Assembly (NCBI RefSeq): GCF_002909255.1
Contig: NZ_PIOB01000002.1
Location: 741,442-805,441 of the forward strand
Direction of reading: 5' to 3'
DNA: 64,000 bases
DNA from: Arenibacter hampyeongensis
Lineage (GTDB): Bacteria; Bacteroidota; Bacteroidia; Flavobacteriales; Flavobacteriaceae
Below the pieces are notes generated by a model that was not told the DNA's origin, ran no database searches, and worked only from the letters and a program-made list of their open reading frames with translations. Positions 44,561-54,158 of the stretch are shown piece by piece. Positions within the stretch are counted from its first letter, which is position 1. The number at the start of each line of letters is the position of its first letter. Both the position numbers and the translations under genes were made by a program.

Positions 44561-45790
44561 TCAGACAGTTTGCACCTTGAATTTTAAATTTTTCATGTCC
44601 TCCCAAAAGTCTGGGTATGATTTGGAAACCACTTCCGCATTGTTTACAAACAGTGAAGTTTTGAGGGCCAATGGGGCAAAGGCCATGGCCATTCTGTGGT
44701 CGTTGTAAGTATCTATGGCTATTTCACTTTTAATCTCTCTGGACGGTTCCAGGGTCAAGGTTTTATCAGTTACCGATATGGGCGCCCCTAACTTGGTCAG
44801 TTCCGTCTTTAAAGCTTCCAGCCTGTCCGTTTCCTTAATTTTAAGCGTATGAAGGCCTGTCATATGGCAACCCACACCTAAACCGAAACAGGTAACGGCA
44901 ATGGTTTGTGCTATATCAGGTGCATTTGCAAGCTCAAAATTATAGGTGGTATTTATAGGATTTGCCTTCTTTCTCAAAACAACCTGATGGTCTTGGAAGC
45001 TTGTTTCCACCCCAAAATCCTTATATATTTCCTTGAGAACACTATCCCCTTGAAGGCTATTCCTGTTATAGGCCGTTAAAGAAATTTCAGTACCTAATTC
45101 ACAAAGGGCTACAATACTATAAAAATATGATGCAGAGCTCCAATCCGATTCCACTACTTGAGTAGAAGGTTCAATTGCGGTCTTTGGCGACACCTTGATC
45201 GTATTCCCATCAAAAGAACTCACTACCCCTATTTGGGAAAGAAGTCCCAAGGTCATTTTTATATAAGGAACAGACGTAATTTTACCGACCAGTTCCAATT
45301 CCAGGCCATTTTCCAGACTTGGCGCTATTAAAAGTAATGCTGAAATATACTGGCTGCTAATATCCGCAGGCAAACTCACCTTATGTTTCAATAGTTTTTT
45401 GCCCTTAATATTAATTGGCGGATAACCCTCATAATTTACATAACTAATCTCAGCACCCAAACTGCGCAATGCCTCTACCAATACTTTTATTGGTCTTTCG
45501 GTCATTCGTTTCGATCCCGTTAGGGTAACTTCCTTATTTTCCTGTGACGCGAAATAAGCCGTTAAAAAACGCATGGCTGTGCCTGCATGGTGTATATCTA
45601 CCACCCCATTACTGATAAGCAACCCTTTTTGCATTACTTCTGCATCATCAGAATTGGAAAGATTATTGATTTTTATGTTGGGAAATAAGGCCTGTAATAA
45701 TAACAACCTATTGGATTCACTTTTGGATCCCGTGATTTTTACTTCTGATTTTATTAGGGTTTGCGAAGGGGCAGATAAATGTAGCTTCAA
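44561..45790 (-). CDS. aroA: 3-phosphoshikimate 1-carboxyvinyltransferase AroA (EPSP synthase)
   Basis: 409 residues. GSKSESNRLLLL near residue 22 binds phosphoenolpyruvate, HAGTAMRFLTAYF is the second conserved site, and DYNDHRMAMAFAPLAL-like (TYNDHRMAMAF) lies near the end. It performs the sixth step of the shikimate pathway, feeding the aromatic operon at 49986-54018. Starts 80 bp after the MazG-like gene. Confidence 0.95.
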   Translation of the reverse strand: MKLHLSAPSQTLIKSEVKITGSKSESNRLLLLQALFPNIKINNLSNSDDAEVMQKGLLISNGVVDIHHAGTAMRFLTAYFASQENKEVTLTGSKRMTERPIKVLVEALRSLGAEISYVNYEGYPPINIKGKKLLKHKVSLPADISSQYISALLLIAPSLENGLELELVGKITSVPYIKMTLGLLSQIGVVSSFDGNTIKVSPKTAIEPSTQVVESDWSSASYFYSIVALCELGTEISLTAYNRNSLQGDSVLKEIYKDFGVETSFQDHQVVLRKKANPINTTYNFELANAPDIAQTIAVTCFGLGVGCHMTGLHTLKIKETDRLEALKTELTKLGAPISVTDKTLTLEPSREIKSEIAIDTYNDHRMAMAFAPLALKTSLFVNNAEVVSKSYPDFWEDMKNLKFKVQTV

Positions 45791-45870
45791 TTTATATGTG
45801 ATTTTTTAGACTTATTTGCATGATCTATTGCTTTTGAATGAATGCACAAAAACAAACGACAAATATAGTA

Positions 45871-46197
45871 CTATTTCAGCTTTTTATTGTTGTGGTGACG
45901 ATCATGATCGCGTGTGGTCTTAAGATTTAATTTCTTTTCAAAGGACTCCTGTAAATTTATTCCGGTCTGATTGGCCAAACAAAGCACTACAAAAAGTACA
46001 TCTGCCAATTCTTCCCCCAGATCCTTATTCTTGTCCGACTCCTTTTCGCTTTGTTCACCATAACGCCTGGCAATAATACGGGCCACCTCCCCTACCTCCT
46101 CGGTAAGCTGGGCCATATTGGTAAGCTCGTTAAAATAACGCACCCCATGGGTCTTGATCCATTCGTCTACGGCTTCTTGTGCATTTTCTATATTCAT
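45871..46197 (-). CDS. MazG-like nucleotide pyrophosphohydrolase
   Basis: 108 residues. The metal-binding pattern EEVGEVARIIARRYGEQ (E-x2-E type) and DLGEELADVLFVVLCLA (E-x2-D) is typical of all-alpha NTP pyrophosphohydrolases. Such enzymes clear non-canonical or excess nucleotides; the substrate is not known. It overlaps dtd by 1 bp, so the two are translationally coupled. Confidence 0.88.
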   Translation of the reverse strand: MNIENAQEAVDEWIKTHGVRYFNELTNMAQLTEEVGEVARIIARRYGEQSEKESDKNKDLGEELADVLFVVLCLANQTGINLQESFEKKLNLKTTRDHDRHHNNKKLK

Positions 46198-46649
46198 TAT
46201 TCTTTATTTTTTGTATCTATCTGAATGGTCACCGGTCCATCATTTAGTAGGGCCACTTTCATATCCGCTCCAAAAATACCAGTACCCACTTTCTGCCCAA
46301 GATCCTTTTCCAGTTGTGTTACAAAACTTTCATATATCGGAACTGCTATCTCTGGTTTTGCGGCTTTAATATAACTGGGCCTATTTCCTTTTTTCGTGGA
46401 GGCATGAAGCGTAAACTGACTTATTACCAAGGCCTCACCATTTACCTGAAGAAGGGATAAATTCATTACACCCTGCGCATCATTAAAAATCCTCAGATTA
46501 ACAATCTTATTGGAAAGCCAGTTTATATCCTCATCCTGATCGGCCTCCTCAATCCCCAGAAAAATTAGTAGTCCGTTCGAAATTTCTGAAACTATTGTCT
46601 GATCCACCGTTACACTAGCAGTGGTAACCCTTTGTATTGTTGCACGCAT
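46197..46649 (-). CDS. dtd: D-aminoacyl-tRNA deacylase Dtd
   Basis: 150 residues, MRATIQRVTTASVTVD at the start, the catalytic SQFTLHA and the cross-subunit Gly-Pro in NDGPVTIQ. Dtd removes D-amino acids (and glycine) wrongly attached to tRNA. It overlaps rsgA and the MazG-like gene by 1 bp each. Confidence 0.96.
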   Translation of the reverse strand: MRATIQRVTTASVTVDQTIVSEISNGLLIFLGIEEADQDEDINWLSNKIVNLRIFNDAQGVMNLSLLQVNGEALVISQFTLHASTKKGNRPSYIKAAKPEIAVPIYESFVTQLEKDLGQKVGTGIFGADMKVALLNDGPVTIQIDTKNKE

Positions 46650-47599
46650 TATTTTTCCCCGTAAATGTCAACCCTATAGTGCTCTTGTTCCCCACTTATC
46701 ATCTGCACATAACTTTTATAGCGGCTCCAAGCCACCTCATTATTGTCCAAGGCTTCTTTTACCGCACAATGAGGCTCGTCCAAATGCAGGCAATTATTAA
46801 ACTTGCACTCGCCTTTCAACTTAAAAAATTCAGGGAAATAATCCCCTATTTCCTCCTTTTCCATATCTACTATCCCAAATCCTTTGATTCCCGGTGTATC
46901 AATTATTTTTGCACCGAATTCCAAATCGAACATTTCCGCGAAAGTAGTAGTATGTTGCCCTTGCATATGTTGGGACGAAATATTTTTTGTTTTCAGGTCC
47001 AATTGTGGCTCTATGGCGTTGACCAAAGTAGATTTACCCACTCCTGAATGCCCGGAAAACATACTTGTTTTGCCAATCATCAGTTCCTTTACCTGATCCA
47101 CATTTTTTCCGGTTTTGGCAGATATCCCGATACAGGTGTATCCAACCTCCCTGTACAGGTTTGCCAGATATTTTATCTCATCCAGTTCCTCTTGGCTATA
47201 AGTATCTATTTTATTAAAAAGTAAAACAGCCGGAATGTGATATGCTTCCGATGTCACCAAAAACCGATCGATAAAACTCGTGAAAGTGGGCGGATTATTT
47301 AAGGTTACAATCAAAAAAACCTGATCCAAATTGGCAGCAATTATATGGGTTTGCTTGGACAGGTTAACCGATTTTCTAATAATATAATTCTTCCTGTCCT
47401 TAATTTCAGTAATAATTCCTTGCAAATTATCAGCGGTCCCATCCACGTCGAACACCACCCTATCTCCAACGGAAACAGGATTGGTACTCTTTATCCCCTT
47501 AAGCCGAAATTTTCCCTTAATCCGACATTCGTAAAAAGCTCCATCCCCAGTTTTTACGCTATACCAACTTCCAGTAGATTTATATACAGTTCCTTCCAT
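46649..47599 (-). CDS. rsgA: Ribosome small-subunit GTPase RsgA
   Basis: 316 residues from ATG 47599; a longer frame to 47635 exists, but MEGTVYKSTGSWYSV is the standard start. An OB-fold is followed by a circularly permuted GTPase domain (G4 LFNKID, then G1 GHSGVGKSTLVN, then G3 DTPGIKGFG) and a zinc site (CKFNNCLHLDEPHC). RsgA aids late 30S maturation. First gene of the rsgA-dtd-mazG-like-aroA-queA run. Confidence 0.94.
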   Translation of the reverse strand: MEGTVYKSTGSWYSVKTGDGAFYECRIKGKFRLKGIKSTNPVSVGDRVVFDVDGTADNLQGIITEIKDRKNYIIRKSVNLSKQTHIIAANLDQVFLIVTLNNPPTFTSFIDRFLVTSEAYHIPAVLLFNKIDTYSQEELDEIKYLANLYREVGYTCIGISAKTGKNVDQVKELMIGKTSMFSGHSGVGKSTLVNAIEPQLDLKTKNISSQHMQGQHTTTFAEMFDLEFGAKIIDTPGIKGFGIVDMEKEEIGDYFPEFFKLKGECKFNNCLHLDEPHCAVKEALDNNEVAWSRYKSYVQMISGEQEHYRVDIYGEK

Positions 47600-47704
47600 T
47601 AACGAATTCTGACAGATTTGCCTACAAAGAAACAACTTTAGTTTTATACTAGCTTTTAAAATTGATCGTTGTTAATCAATTATAAACCATATAATAACAC
47701 GAAA

Positions 47705-48145
47705 ATGAAAAACTTTATAATCATTGCATGCCTTATTTTTGCAACCTCTATAGAGGTAAATGCCCAACAATTTAAAGTAATCACCAGTGTAGAATCCATT
47801 GTTCCAAGCGGTATGGGGAGATCAAGGATCATTAGCGCCACTGAAGATAGGGACTATAAGGAGTTTACCAGTGAACAAACCGACGAAGATAATTCTAGAA
47901 ACAAATCTGACCGAGGGGACATTAGGGTAAAGAATTTTGAAGAAACCAAACTTTTAAATTTTTATAATATTGGAGGAATTAGATTTCAAAATATAGCGGC
48001 CAATGATGCACTAATATCATCCAAAATAAATGCCATGGCGGCTGAAGGGTGGGAATTGGCCTTTGTTACCAGCGCAGTAGAAAGCGATAGTGGAAAGGAT
48101 GATGGACAAGGAATTTTTATTACCCGGTACATCTTTAAGAAATAA
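47705..48145 (+). CDS. Secreted protein with DUF4177-like end
   Basis: 146 residues from ATG 47705; 12 upstream codons in frame are unlikely because the signal peptide MKNFIIIACLIFATSIEVNA begins here (cleavage before QQF). The mature part is charged (many Asp/Arg around EDRDYKEFTSEQ). INAMAAEGWELAFV near the C-terminus matches the short motif of DUF4177-type domains. Function unknown. Divergent from rsgA. Confidence 0.65.
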   Translation: MKNFIIIACLIFATSIEVNAQQFKVITSVESIVPSGMGRSRIISATEDRDYKEFTSEQTDEDNSRNKSDRGDIRVKNFEETKLLNFYNIGGIRFQNIAANDALISSKINAMAAEGWELAFVTSAVESDSGKDDGQGIFITRYIFKK

Positions 48146-48160
48146 TCCATCGTTAAAAAA

Positions 48161-48196
48161 AACACTGAATCCCGACAAATGGCGGGATTCAGTGTT
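48161..48196. terminator. Bidirectional terminator
   Basis: AACACTGAATCCCG (48161-48174) pairs over 14 bp with CGGGATTCAGTGTT (48183-48196), flanked by an A run on the left (T run for the - strand). It separates the convergent genes ending at 48145 and 48257. Confidence 0.88.
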
Positions 48197-48256
48197 CAAA
48201 ACAATATTTTCAACTAAAATTGAATTCTCAAATAATTTCTTTGAGGATAGGCATTG

Positions 48257-48934
48257 CTAATCCATAATTTTTACCCTACCTCCGGCAAACGTATTCTTAT
48301 TTACCTCCTTTGGATTTCCATAAACGTATACATCCCCACCAGCTTTAATATTAATGTCTATTGCAGCCGAAGCAAACATTGAAGCCTCTCCTGCAGCGGT
48401 TATCTTAATGCTGGCCTTCTCACTAATAAGCGGCTTTCCCTCAAAAACTCCTCCTGTATTCAGGACCACTTCTTGATTAATAGTCTTTCCAGAGGCCTCA
48501 ACAATACCGCCCGTAACACATCGAACGATCAATTGGTGCACATCAAGGCCCACTTTTATTTTAGCTCCTTCTTGGGTCTTTAATTCGATTTTTTCCTGGC
48601 TTAAGGTTTCGTTGACCGTAATTCTTGCTCCTTCATTCGCATCAATTAAGTCCAGATTCTTAAAATACACCTCTACAAAGGTATTTTCCCCGTGAAACTT
48701 TTTATCCAGTTCCATTTTTACCTTAAGTACTCCATTCTTATTTACAATTTGTATATCGTCAACATTGTCCCCCTTTACCAAAACCTTATTTTCGTCCGAT
48801 TTAATAAGGTTAACTTCTATTAGATCATAAACTTTCACCTCCCTAAAATCTCCTACAGATTTATCAACTATTCTTTGTGAAAACCCTGCGAAGGACAGGC
48901 AAAGGAATCCTATTAGCAAAACATTTTTCATCAT
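48257..48934 (-). CDS. Head GIN/DUF2807-type secreted protein
   Basis: 225 residues. Signal peptide at 1-19 (VLLIGFLCLSFAGFSQ), then strand-rich sequence with the DUF2807 pattern: FREVKVYDLIEVNLIKSDEN, later ALEASGK-like and the end VYVYGNPKEVNKNTFAGGRV. These Bacteroidetes proteins form right-handed beta-helix adhesin-like folds outside the cell; role unknown. A second Met at residue 2 is possible. Confidence 0.85.
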   Translation of the reverse strand: MMKNVLLIGFLCLSFAGFSQRIVDKSVGDFREVKVYDLIEVNLIKSDENKVLVKGDNVDDIQIVNKNGVLKVKMELDKKFHGENTFVEVYFKNLDLIDANEGARITVNETLSQEKIELKTQEGAKIKVGLDVHQLIVRCVTGGIVEASGKTINQEVVLNTGGVFEGKPLISEKASIKITAAGEASMFASAAIDINIKAGGDVYVYGNPKEVNKNTFAGGRVKIMD

Positions 48935-49147
48935 CCTTATATTTTTGTTATTAAATTATTCCATTAAAATTTGGGAAACAATAGACTATTCAATCTATTT
49001 TCTTGGTAAAGATGAAACAAAAGTCCATTTGTTACACTTATTTAATGAAACAATTAACTTTTTAACAGGCGAACTATCAAAATTCCGATCTAAGCATGGG
49101 TATATTTTTGTAAGTAATTGACTTTAATTTTTACAAGCGACCTTGGG
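48935..49147. other. Upstream region of the DUF2807 gene
   Basis: AT-rich, no credible coding frame. It should contain the - strand promoter for the gene starting at 48934; no clear TAnnTTTG box was found. It is followed by the dispersed repeat at 49148. Confidence 0.5.
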
Positions 49148-49700
49148 TCAATCCCAAAAGTTGTGTGTAAATTAGAAATGATAGAATGAACTATCCTGGA
49201 GTTTGTGTTTTGTTCATTTTTTGCATCGCCAAAAAAACGACCAGGGCCGAATAGCCAAGGTACGGTGTACCCTGGTTAGGAGGAGCCAGCTGTAGCCATG
49301 GCTAGGCTGATTTTAAATTTCTATAAATCCACGCACTTTCCACGGCCGCACCGTCCAGGCCGCTTTCACTTGGGTGAAATGCTCTATGGACGGCTTCCAT
49401 CTCCCAATGTGGAAACCACTTGATTTAAAACGAAATTGAAAATAGGCCGTTTCTTTGTTCCGTCAATTATTGGGCATTATTGCATAAGGTTGAAAATTGC
49501 ATGAACAGCCTGTTGTGGGGTCTATCTTCTTCCGTCGTGGAGTTTTCATGGCCGTAAAGAATTATTGAAGCCTTGGAAATAATTTAGGCCATGGCAACGG
49601 TCCCTTAAATCCCTAGATTTTAGGGGCCACCTAGCGAAGAAGGGTCTTTTCTTTTGTTTCGTTTTCTTTGGACAGGCAAAGAAAATGAAAGAATAATTTG
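49148..49700. repeat. Dispersed repeat, copy A
   Basis: From TCAATCCCAAAAGTTGTGTG onward this matches the right edge of the window (63879-64000) over 121 bp with few differences and the same orientation. The right limit (~49700, after a TTTCTTTGGACAGGCAAAGAAA stretch) is only estimated. On the - strand fragments translate as GTPYLGYSALVVFLAMQKMN and as ESGLDGAAVESAWIYRN, strings I associate with repeat copies in flavobacterial genomes rather than real proteins; they are interrupted by stops. The first bases resemble the ends of IS256-family elements, so it may be a non-autonomous or decayed mobile element. No transposase is present. Confidence 0.6.
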
Positions 49701-49937
49701 ATCATTGGTCCTACTGCATTATTCCCACCAATTAAAACTATTGATTAAAAACACGACCAATTAAATTAATCTTAATTTTCTATTAACCCAACAATAAACA
49801 ATGATCCCAGTTCAGAGGTGTGAAAAAGGTTGAGTTCTTCCTTTATAGATTAAACACAATATTTGCACAAACACAACATTTGTTCTTGACCCGTGACCTT
49901 TCCATATCCATTGCAAAAGTACAATGCATTAAACAAA

Positions 49938-49963
49938 AAAACCACGCCATTGGGCGTGGTTTT
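49938..49963 (-). terminator. Terminator of the aromatic operon
   Basis: AAAACCACGCC (49938-49948) pairs over 11 bp with GGCGTGGTTTT (49953-49963); on the - strand the stem runs into a T tract (TTTTTTTGTTT). It lies 23 bp after the stop codon at 49986. Confidence 0.9.
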
Positions 49964-49985
49964 AACGGTCAACCAATAAAAAAGT

Positions 49986-51068
49986 TTAAGAGTTAATTAT
50001 TTTCTCTTGGTGATTAATGGATTCTTGGTGAATTGCCTTAAACATTTTTAAAACAAATTCCTCACTTAACCCCTTAGTTTCACCTTCCAAGATCATATTA
50101 CCCAAAATGGCATTCCAGCGATTGCTTTGCAATACGGCAACGTTTTTCTGCTTTTTTAATGCACCAATAGCATCGGATATTTTCATTCTTTTCCCAAGCA
50201 TTTCGATCAACTGGCTATCAAGAACATCTATTTGCGCCCTTAGATTACTTAATTCAGTATTATATCCTGCCTCTGTATCGGATTCTTTTCTAATTTTCAA
50301 ATCTCTCATAATCTGGATCAATTTGGATGGAGTTACCTGTTGGGCAGCATCACTCCACGCATTATCCGGATCGAAATGGGTTTCAATCATCAAACCATCA
50401 AAATTAAGATCCAAGGCGGTTTGGGAAACATCAAAAATCATTTCCCTATTTCCTGTAATGTGAGAAGGATCGTTAATCAAAGGTAAATCCGGAAATTTAT
50501 TTTGAAATTCAATGGCCAATTGCCATTCAGGGATGTTCCTATATTTTGTTTTTTCATATGTGGAGAAACCTCTATGTATGGCACCTAAATTTTTAATTCC
50601 GGCGGTATACAATCTTTCAATTCCACCAAGCCATAATGCCAAATCTGGATTTACCGGATTCTTGACCAATACAATTTTATCCGTTCCCTCAAGTGCATCA
50701 GCAATTTCCTGCATTATAAATGGACTTACCGTTGAACGGGCACCGATCCACAATAAATCAACGTCATGTTCCAATGCCAACTTTACGTGGGCAGCATTAG
50801 CTACCTCGGTACAGGTTTTCATGCCTGTCTCCGACTTAACTTTTTGCAACCACTTTAAACCTAAAGCACCTACTCCTTCAAACATTCCAGGACGTGTTCT
50901 TGGTTTCCAGATACCAGCACGATAGTAATTTACATCCGTATCTTTTAACTCATTGGCAATTCTAAGCACCTGCTCCTCTGTTTCCGCACTACAAGGCCCG
51001 GCTATTACTAACGGATGGTCCAATTTCATATCGTCCAACCATGTTCTCATTTGTTTTGAATTTTCCAT
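49986..51068 (-). CDS. Bifunctional DAHP synthase / chorismate mutase
   Basis: 360 residues. Residues 1-260 form a DAHP synthase of the AroA-beta/KDSA-like class (LVIAGPCSAETEEQ, YYRAGIWKPRTRPGMFEG, NDPSHITGNREMI). Residues ~272-355 form an AroQ chorismate mutase (LSNLRAQIDVLDSQLIEMLG; KRMKISDAIGALKK). The enzyme thus starts the shikimate pathway and also converts chorismate to prephenate for the three genes upstream. The C-terminal mutase probably serves as allosteric sensor. Last gene of the operon. Confidence 0.95.
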   Translation of the reverse strand: MENSKQMRTWLDDMKLDHPLVIAGPCSAETEEQVLRIANELKDTDVNYYRAGIWKPRTRPGMFEGVGALGLKWLQKVKSETGMKTCTEVANAAHVKLALEHDVDLLWIGARSTVSPFIMQEIADALEGTDKIVLVKNPVNPDLALWLGGIERLYTAGIKNLGAIHRGFSTYEKTKYRNIPEWQLAIEFQNKFPDLPLINDPSHITGNREMIFDVSQTALDLNFDGLMIETHFDPDNAWSDAAQQVTPSKLIQIMRDLKIRKESDTEAGYNTELSNLRAQIDVLDSQLIEMLGKRMKISDAIGALKKQKNVAVLQSNRWNAILGNMILEGETKGLSEEFVLKMFKAIHQESINHQEKIINS

Positions 51069-51077
51069 TTCTATACT

Positions 51078-51938
51078 CTATTTTTTGTTAAGTGGTATTC
51101 CGTTTAATATTTCCTTTATTTTATTCGTATTGTTCATTTCATTAAATATGCCTTCATAATCATCGGCCAACAACATGGCCTTAAACTCCTTCAAGTTTTG
51201 AATATATTCTCCCAAGGTTTCAATTACATTTTCCTTGTTTTGCTCAAAAATCGGGGTCCACATAGCTGGCGAACTTTTGGCCAACCTCACAGTGCTTTCA
51301 AAACCACTTCCAGCCATGTCAAAAATATCACGTTCATTTCTTTCTTTCTCAATAACTGTTTTTCCCAACATAAAAGAACTAATGTGTGACAAATGTGAAA
51401 CGTAAGCTATATGTTTATCATGTGCCTCCGGATTCATGTAACGTATCCTCATACCCAATTGTTGAAATAGCTCCAGTGCCCTTTCCTGCAATTTAAAGGC
51501 TGTTTTTTCTATTTCACATATGATATTCGTCTTGCCCATAAACAGGCCTTCTATAGCCGCGGAAGGTCCCGAAAACTCGGTCCCGGCAATCGGGTGACAA
51601 GCCAAAAAATTTCTTCTCTTAGGATGATTTTCCACCGCTTTGCAAATCAAGGACTTCGTGGATCCTGCATCAAGCACTATGGCATCATCATTTACGGCAT
51701 CCAATATTTTGGGCAATACCCGAACCATAACATCGACTGGAATACTTACAATTACGAAATCGGCCATTTGAAGTTGATCATAGTCCGCCTTTTCATCGAT
51801 CAAGGATAATGACAAGGCTTCATCCAAATGCCCTTCATTGGCATCGATGCCGTAAATTTTGGAGTCCGGTCGGTTGCGCTTAATATCCTTGGCCATAGAC
51901 CCTCCTATTAATCCGATACCGATTACAAATACATTCAT
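51078..51938 (-). CDS. tyrA: Prephenate dehydrogenase
   Basis: 286 residues. NAD(P)-binding VIGIGLIGGSMAKDI at the start, ACHPIAGTEFSGP as the conserved catalytic His/substrate block, and HLSHISSFMLG. It oxidises prephenate to 4-hydroxyphenylpyruvate for tyrosine. 9 bp before the DAHP synthase gene; 110 bp after the aminotransferase gene. Confidence 0.94.
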   Translation of the reverse strand: MNVFVIGIGLIGGSMAKDIKRNRPDSKIYGIDANEGHLDEALSLSLIDEKADYDQLQMADFVIVSIPVDVMVRVLPKILDAVNDDAIVLDAGSTKSLICKAVENHPKRRNFLACHPIAGTEFSGPSAAIEGLFMGKTNIICEIEKTAFKLQERALELFQQLGMRIRYMNPEAHDKHIAYVSHLSHISSFMLGKTVIEKERNERDIFDMAGSGFESTVRLAKSSPAMWTPIFEQNKENVIETLGEYIQNLKEFKAMLLADDYEGIFNEMNNTNKIKEILNGIPLNKK

Positions 51939-52048
51939 CTTTTATTATTATCAGAGAAAAAAATGATAGAAAATGGACAAAGAATTACTCTCCAATACTT
52001 TATATTTCCTTCTGTTTTCTTTTTTCCTTATTCCTTCTTATCTACTTT

Positions 52049-53191
52049 TTAAAACCTTTCTATTGCTTCCTTAATCTTATCGGCCGTAACACATAAGGAG
52101 AAGCGAATATATCCCTCTCCGTTTGAACCAAAAATTGTCCCAGGGGTAATAAAAATATTCTTATCATACAGCACCGTGTCAATAAATTGCTCAGAAGACA
52201 AAACGCCAGCGGGCAATTTGGCCCAGACGAACATCCCTACAGAATTTTTATCATAGGTACATTTCAACTTATCAGCCAAAGCGCACATTAATTCCCTCCT
52301 CTCATTATACACCTTATTCAAATTACTAAACCATGATTCGCTACTATTTAAAGCAGCTATGGCACCTTTTTGAATACCATAGAACATCCCGGAATCCATA
52401 TTGCTTTTCACCTTTAAAACAGCATTTATATGTTCACTGTTCCCTAAAACCATCCCTACACGCCAGCCTGCCATATTAAAGGTTTTACTCAATGAATTTA
52501 ATTCCAAAGCCACGTCCATTGCACCTTCAATCTCCAAAATACTTATTGGATTTTGGTTCAATACAAAACTATAAGGATTGTCATTCACCAATAAAATATC
52601 GTTCTCTTTAGCAAAAGCCACAAGAAGTGTCAATTGCTCCCTACTTGCCGTCGCTCCTGTGGGCATATGTGGATAACTGGTCCACATTATTTTAACTTTA
52701 GCAAGGTCTTGCTTCCTCAATGCTTCCAAATCTGGAAACCAACCGTTATTATTGGTCAAGTCATAGTACCTTGGCACCGCCCCAACCAAATTGGTTACCG
52801 ATGTATATGTGGGGTATCCCGGATTAGGAATCAACACTTCATCTCCTGGATTCAAAAAGGCCAGGCTAATATGCATGATTCCCTCTTTAGACCCCATTAA
52901 TGGTAATACCTCAGTTTGAGAATTTACACTTACACCAAATTTATTCTTATAAAATGACGTAAATGCCTCCCTTAACTCGGGCAATCCTTGATAACTTTGA
53001 TATTGATGTGCCCCATCATGGCTCAGAGCATCTTTCACCGCATCCTGAACCTCAATGGATGGTTCCAAATCAGGGCTTCCGATACCCATATTTATTATAG
53101 GTCTACCTTCGGCCATTAACCCCCTTACTTCTCTAAGTTTTTTAGAAAAGTAGTATTCTTCAACTGTATTTAATCTTTTTGCCCCAATCAT
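52049..53191 (-). CDS. PLP-dependent class I/II aminotransferase (aromatic)
   Basis: 380 residues. NMGIGSPDLEPS near residue 40, NPGYPTY, NDNPYSFV (Asp/Tyr PLP contacts) and SLSKTFNMAGWRVGM with the PLP lysine (Lys in SLSKT). In this operon it probably transaminates phenylpyruvate and 4-hydroxyphenylpyruvate. Overlaps prephenate dehydratase by 4 bp. Confidence 0.92.
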   Translation of the reverse strand: MIGAKRLNTVEEYYFSKKLREVRGLMAEGRPIINMGIGSPDLEPSIEVQDAVKDALSHDGAHQYQSYQGLPELREAFTSFYKNKFGVSVNSQTEVLPLMGSKEGIMHISLAFLNPGDEVLIPNPGYPTYTSVTNLVGAVPRYYDLTNNNGWFPDLEALRKQDLAKVKIMWTSYPHMPTGATASREQLTLLVAFAKENDILLVNDNPYSFVLNQNPISILEIEGAMDVALELNSLSKTFNMAGWRVGMVLGNSEHINAVLKVKSNMDSGMFYGIQKGAIAALNSSESWFSNLNKVYNERRELMCALADKLKCTYDKNSVGMFVWAKLPAGVLSSEQFIDTVLYDKNIFITPGTIFGSNGEGYIRFSLCVTADKIKEAIERF

Positions 53192-54018
53192 AATATTCTG
53201 GCATTTTTATATTCTCCCAACACTTTAAATTCTTCCGCCATAATTTCCAACAAGGCTTTTGCCTTGGAAAAATTTTTAAATTTTTCAAAGGTAACATCTA
53301 CGAAAAAAGAATACTTCCATGGCGTTTCAATTACCGGTAAGGACTGTATCTTGGTTAGATTCAGATTACAATCGCTCATAACGTTCAATATCGCGGCAAG
53401 ACTTCCTCGTTTATGGTCAGTGATAAAACGTACCGATGCCTTATTAATTTCATGCTCCGGCAAAGCTTTATTCTGGGTCTTTACTATTATAAACCTAGTG
53501 GAATTGTCCTTTATCGTCTGAATTTCCGAATGTATAATCTCCAAGTCGTACAATTCCGCCGCAACTTTAGGCGCAATTGCCGCTATTCCCCTTAACTGAT
53601 TCTCCTGAATTCTTTTGGCAGTCTCTGCAGTATCTACATCCTCCACCAGTTTAATATGCTTGTAATTTTTAAAAAATTCATGGCACTGTAGTAGGGCCAT
53701 GGGATGCGAACGCACCTCTTGAATATCATCTATCGTCTGCCCCTTTAAGACCATTAGGTTATGATGTATATTTAAATACTGCTCTCCAATAATATGAAGG
53801 TTTTTATGGAACACCAATGCATAATTGGGAATAATGGACCCAGCAATGGAATTTTCAATGGCCATTACCCCTTTATCCGCAGTTTTATTGATCAGATGGT
53901 CCACCAAACCATCAAATGACGAACATTCAACGAATGTAACATCATCGCCAAAATAATCCTTGGCCACCTGATGGTGGTTAGAACCTTTTATACCCTGTAT
54001 TGCAATTTTTAACTTCAC
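53188..54018 (-). CDS. pheA: Prephenate dehydratase
   Basis: 276 residues. Dehydratase domain with AIQGIKGSNHHQVAKDYFG, MAIENSIAGSIIPNY and the STRFIIVKT (Thr-Arg-Phe) active-site motif, then an ACT domain (~195-270, DHKRGSLAAILNVMSDCNLN) that normally binds Phe. It makes phenylpyruvate. It has no chorismate mutase domain; that activity is in the last gene. First gene behind the leader/attenuator at 54107-54230. Confidence 0.94.
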   Translation of the reverse strand: MKLKIAIQGIKGSNHHQVAKDYFGDDVTFVECSSFDGLVDHLINKTADKGVMAIENSIAGSIIPNYALVFHKNLHIIGEQYLNIHHNLMVLKGQTIDDIQEVRSHPMALLQCHEFFKNYKHIKLVEDVDTAETAKRIQENQLRGIAAIAPKVAAELYDLEIIHSEIQTIKDNSTRFIIVKTQNKALPEHEINKASVRFITDHKRGSLAAILNVMSDCNLNLTKIQSLPVIETPWKYSFFVDVTFEKFKNFSKAKALLEIMAEEFKVLGEYKNARIL

Positions 54019-54106
54019 CTTATTACAAATTAATTGCCTGCCACTTAGAACCTTTCAACTTTACTACTTTCGGATTTTACCATTTATTTTGAAAGTTAAA
54101 TCCAAA

Positions 54107-54137
54107 AAAAAAGTCCTGGTTTTCACAGGACTTTTTT
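54107..54137 (-). terminator. Attenuator terminator before pheA
   Basis: On the - strand AAAAAAGTCCTG (54137-54126), a 7-nt loop, then CAGGACTTTTTT (54118-54107) and three more T. A perfect 12-bp stem lying between a Phe/Tyr-rich leader peptide and pheA, about 90 bp before the start codon. GGACT inside the leader can pair with AGTCC of the 5' arm, offering a competing structure. Confidence 0.85.
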
Positions 54138-54158
54138 CTATATATACTTTAAAATATG

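Noticed and set aside
49148..49700. Protein-coding genes in the dispersed repeat
   Set aside because: Conserved-looking peptide fragments are broken by stops in every frame and repeat at 63879; treated as a repeat element instead.
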